Below are positions 30,321-32,430 of a stretch of DNA of 32,430 bases, in pieces. The notes below the pieces were generated by a model. It made no database searches, had not been told where the DNA came from, and worked only from the letters and a program-made list of their open reading frames with translations. The stretch is from Rhizobiaceae bacterium. Its GTDB lineage: Bacteria > Pseudomonadota > Alphaproteobacteria > Rhizobiales > Rhizobiaceae. The stretch covers positions 1 through 32,430 of the forward strand of contig JAHDFS010000019.1 of assembly GCA_020628035.1 (NCBI GenBank), in the 5' to 3' direction. The stretch's first letter is position 1, and each line of letters begins with the position of its first letter. The translations under genes were made by a program, and so were the position numbers.

Positions 30321-30382
30321 GATTTTCCCTCCAGGTAAGTTGTTTTCGTCTTTCAATCTGAGGACAACTTAACCAAAGGGAT

Positions 30383-30410
30383 CTGAACGTAGTTTGAGTA
30401 CTACGTTCAG
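30383..30410. repeat. Perfect 11-bp inverted repeat between the SH3 and RTX genes
   Basis: CTGAACGTAGT (30383-30393) and ACTACGTTCAG (30400-30410) are exact inverted repeats with a 6-base spacer (TTGAGT). The site is 63 bases upstream of the SH3 ATG and 60 bases after the RTX stop, both on the minus strand. No U-tract follows on either side. It could be a terminator of the RTX gene, an operator for the SH3 gene, or an RNA hairpin. Confidence 0.5.
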
Positions 30411-30470
30411 GTTATATTCATGTAAAAATTAGGGTTGGACTTAACTGGACGACGTTTCCAGCTCACCCTT

Positions 30471-32430
30471 TCAAAATTCGATGCGCTCGATCTCATAAAA
30501 GTCAACGGTTGAACCATCAGCAAGTGTAATGGTTCCATCCGCATCATCACTTAGTGTCAGGCTGTTTGCATCTTGTGCATCAATCGAACCTGATGTGAGT
30601 GAGACGGTCCAATCGGTGCCATAGGTGCCCAGATCACCACCAGCGTCTGTCAACTCGATCGTATCTGTCCAGCCACCACCGGATCCACCATAAACGGTAT
30701 CTGCACCATCGCCTTCACCAAACACGAAGATATCACCTTCATCACCGCCATACATCGTGTCATTGCCTGCACCTCCGGAGAATGTGTTGGCATTGGCATC
30801 GCCAGTGAATGTGTCGTTACCATTGCCGCCATTGATGTTTTCAATGCCTGAATAGGAATTGTTGTATTGGTCGGTACCTGTATTGAGATCAACGTTAAAC
30901 GCAAAATTCTCAACAGCGCTGCCTTCGATTTGATAAGTGTCGTTACCTTCACCACCGATGAAGATATCACCAGTGCCATCATCAAAGCCTGCCATCAAAA
31001 TATCATCACCAGCACCGCCATCAAGCGTATCTTTACCGCTTAGACCATCAAGAACATCATTGCCTGCACCGCCTGTTAAGGTGTTATTCGCTGAATCACC
31101 AGTAAGCGTATCATCATAGTCAGAGCCAGTGACATTTTCGATTGATGTCAGCGTATCACCTTCAGCATCACCACCTGATAAAACATCTGTATTTAGATTA
31201 ACATTAACAGCAGAACTTGATCCTTCATAGCTTGCTGTATCAGTGCCAGTTCCGCCATCGATGACATCTGCTCCAGCTCCACCAATTAGTACATCGTCAC
31301 CACCTGCATTGATTGAAGCGTCACCACTTATTTGCAAGTTATTTGTGCCGACTAAATCGGTTGCTGTAACACCATCACTGCCATCGAATTGCCAGTTAGA
31401 AACAAGTCCAGTCTCCGTTAACGGATCACTTAGTGTTGTATCGCTATTGTCCGCAATTTCCTGCGCAGTTCTAACATCATTGAATATGCGTATATCGTTG
31501 ATTTCACCCTGGAAAATTTGATTTACGTCAAATCCACCACCTACAGTATCCTGTTCCTGGCCAAATGTGAGCGTACCATCGCCTACAATTGAATGACCAA
31601 CACGCAGTCCGGTTGTTGCATATTCTTCAACACCGTCAATATAGACTTTCACACCACCATCTGCGCTGTCCCAAGAGATCGATAATCTATGGTCATCGCC
31701 ATCAGCAAGGCTTGTTGCCAATACGCCTGTATTAACAGAACCTCCATTGACCAAAATTGAGATACTTCCGTCTGCCTCAAGTTCAACAGAGAACTCATTC
31801 GTGCTGCCGCCTGACGCTGCGTAGGAAATAATACCCGCGCCAGATGAAGGAAGGGAAGTTGTATTGAGCATCACTTCAAATGTAATCGCAGTGGTAGGCA
31901 TTCCGCTCACATTGGAAACCATGGCAACACCATCGGTTCCAGTATCATTGAGTACCAATCCGGTTAATCCATCACCGTCAAGCACATCATTACCCGCGCC
32001 ACCGATTAAGATATCATCACCCTCACCACCGATTAATGTGTCACCAATAATTGCTCCTTCTTCAAGTAACGCGTCACCTGATAAGGTCAAATCATAATGA
32101 TTCGCAAGATCTGTGACTGTTGTACCGCTTTCACCATCAAACTGCCAATTGGCAACCAGGTTGGATGTTGAAGATGGATCTGCAAGCTGACTGTCGTGAT
32201 TATCCGCAATCTCAGTTGCTGTTCTGACATCGTTGAAGATGCGGATATCATCCATCGTGCCACTAAAGATCTGAGTGGTGTCATAGCTACCACCAATTGA
32301 ATCCTGCTCCTGGCCAAGCGTTAATGTACCGCCGCCATCAATCATATTATTGGTAGCAATGCCCGTAACGGAATATTCCTCAACCCCATCAACATAGACT
32401 TTGATCCCACCATCCGTGTTATCCCACGTC
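30471..32430 (-). CDS. LamG/RTX repeat exoprotein, C-terminal part (runs off the right edge)
   Basis: The frame is open to the window edge, so only the last 653 or so residues are seen. The visible part has two concanavalin-like (LamG/laminin G 3) domains, each with VYVDGVEEY or VYIDGVEEY, GQEQDSIGG or GQEQDTVGG, DIRIFNDVRTA, NWQFDG. Each is followed by RTX calcium-binding nonapeptides (GGxGxDxLx), such as LIGGEGDDILIGGAGNDVLD, and a longer RTX array (about six to eight repeats) occupies the last 250 residues. The last residues are DGSTVDFYEIERIEF, a hydrophobic ending typical of type I (ABC exporter) secretion substrates. The protein is therefore probably secreted and binds calcium and a carbohydrate or surface ligand. 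No T1SS transporter genes are in the window. High Asp/Gly content and absence of Cys fit this. Confidence 0.9.
   Translation of the reverse strand, partial: TWDNTDGGIKVYVDGVEEYSVTGIATNNMIDGGGTLTLGQEQDSIGGSYDTTQIFSGTMDDIRIFNDVRTATEIADNHDSQLADPSSTSNLVANWQFDGESGTTVTDLANHYDLTLSGDALLEEGAIIGDTLIGGEGDDILIGGAGNDVLDGDGLTGLVLNDTGTDGVAMVSNVSGMPTTAITFEVMLNTTSLPSSGAGIISYAASGGSTNEFSVELEADGSISILVNGGSVNTGVLATSLADGDDHRLSISWDSADGGVKVYIDGVEEYATTGLRVGHSIVGDGTLTFGQEQDTVGGGFDVNQIFQGEINDIRIFNDVRTAQEIADNSDTTLSDPLTETGLVSNWQFDGSDGVTATDLVGTNNLQISGDASINAGGDDVLIGGAGADVIDGGTGTDTASYEGSSSAVNVNLNTDVLSGGDAEGDTLTSIENVTGSDYDDTLTGDSANNTLTGGAGNDVLDGLSGKDTLDGGAGDDILMAGFDDGTGDIFIGGEGNDTYQIEGSAVENFAFNVDLNTGTDQYNNSYSGIENINGGNGNDTFTGDANANTFSGGAGNDTMYGGDEGDIFVFGEGDGADTVYGGSGGGWTDTIELTDAGGDLGTYGTDWTVSLTSGSIDAQDANSLTLSDDADGTITLADGSTVDFYEIERIEF
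31240..32430 (-). repeat. Tandem duplication of a LamG-RTX module (about 753 bases)
   Basis: Landmarks recur with an offset of 753 bases (251 codons): the WDN/WDS-x-DGG site at about 32422 and 31669, and the DIRIFNDVRTA-EIADN segment at about 32204 and 31451. Both copies stay in frame. After the NWQFDG motif the upstream copy carries 11 extra residues, about one RTX nonapeptide. The upstream copy is cut by the window edge, so more copies may exist. Confidence 0.85.

Noticed and set aside
30700-31300. Periodic short repeats that could suggest a CRISPR array
   Set aside because: Repeats are degenerate, in frame, and encode RTX nonapeptides; there are no unique spacers between identical repeats.
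30599-32097. Proline/serine-rich and His/Arg-rich plus-strand frames opposite the RTX gene
   Set aside because: They are the antisense of Asp/Gly-rich repeats, which keep several frames open by codon bias; no start signals support them.

Overview
The window reads as chromosomal DNA of an alphaproteobacterium, most likely a marine or host-associated member of the Hyphomicrobiales or a close relative. This is inferred from gene content (Mrp beside a DUF971 protein, a DUF1499 protein, a UreD of alphaproteobacterial type, an SH3 secreted protein, C4/C3-sulfonate-type genes, an RTX/LamG exoprotein), the many ATGA start/stop overlaps, and base composition that looks AT-leaning by eye (not computed). 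Genes are densely packed; no stretch longer than about 300 bases lacks a gene.

Region 1 (1-1089) looks like the end of an integrative element at the 3' end of a tRNA-Arg(CCG) gene: a truncated AlpA-type regulator, an unrecognised protein with a GRPPxYDW motif, and several operator-like repeats. Region 2 (1305-2162) is a complete ureD with no other urease gene beside it. Region 3 (2166-6241) is a divergent catabolic cluster: metallo-beta-lactamase-fold lactonase versus a GntR/FCD regulator, an isopropylmalate/tartrate-type dehydrogenase, a Gfo/Idh/MocA oxidoreductase and a small ABM-fold protein, with a perfect 16-bp palindrome in the divergent promoter. Region 4 (6263-8337) pairs a secreted TPR protein with a divergent ECF sigma factor and its membrane anti-sigma factor. 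Region 5 (8367-11633) is a LysR regulator, a two-subunit sulfopyruvate-decarboxylase-like enzyme (comD, comE) and an FMN-dependent 2-hydroxyacid dehydrogenase, which together suggest oxidation of a hydroxy-sulfonate followed by decarboxylation.

Region 6 (11623-14518) holds mobA-mobB (molybdenum cofactor guanylylation) and a DUF971 protein followed by the Mrp/ApbC iron-sulfur carrier, closed by a clear terminator. Region 7 (14527-18624) is a run of minus-strand genes: a periplasmic ClpP-fold protein, a YcaQ/AlkX-type DNA glycosylase, a short-chain dehydrogenase, a DedA membrane protein and a small membrane protein. Region 8 (18854-24880) is a nonulosonic (sialic-like) acid locus: neuB, neuC, neuA downstream of a large TPR-glycosyltransferase fusion, with a convergent BioF2/CelD-type acyltransferase. 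The fusion architecture is that of FlmG-like flagellin glycosyltransferases, so this locus may decorate flagellin or another surface protein.

Region 9 (25066-28599) is pxpA-pxpB-pxpC (5-oxoprolinase) followed by a class I/II aminotransferase. The right end (28650-32430) carries a DUF1499 protein, a divergent variant histidine-phosphatase-fold protein, an SH3 secreted protein and the C-terminal part of a large LamG/RTX protein, probably secreted by a type I system, that runs off the window. All functional statements come from reading motifs; no database search was possible.
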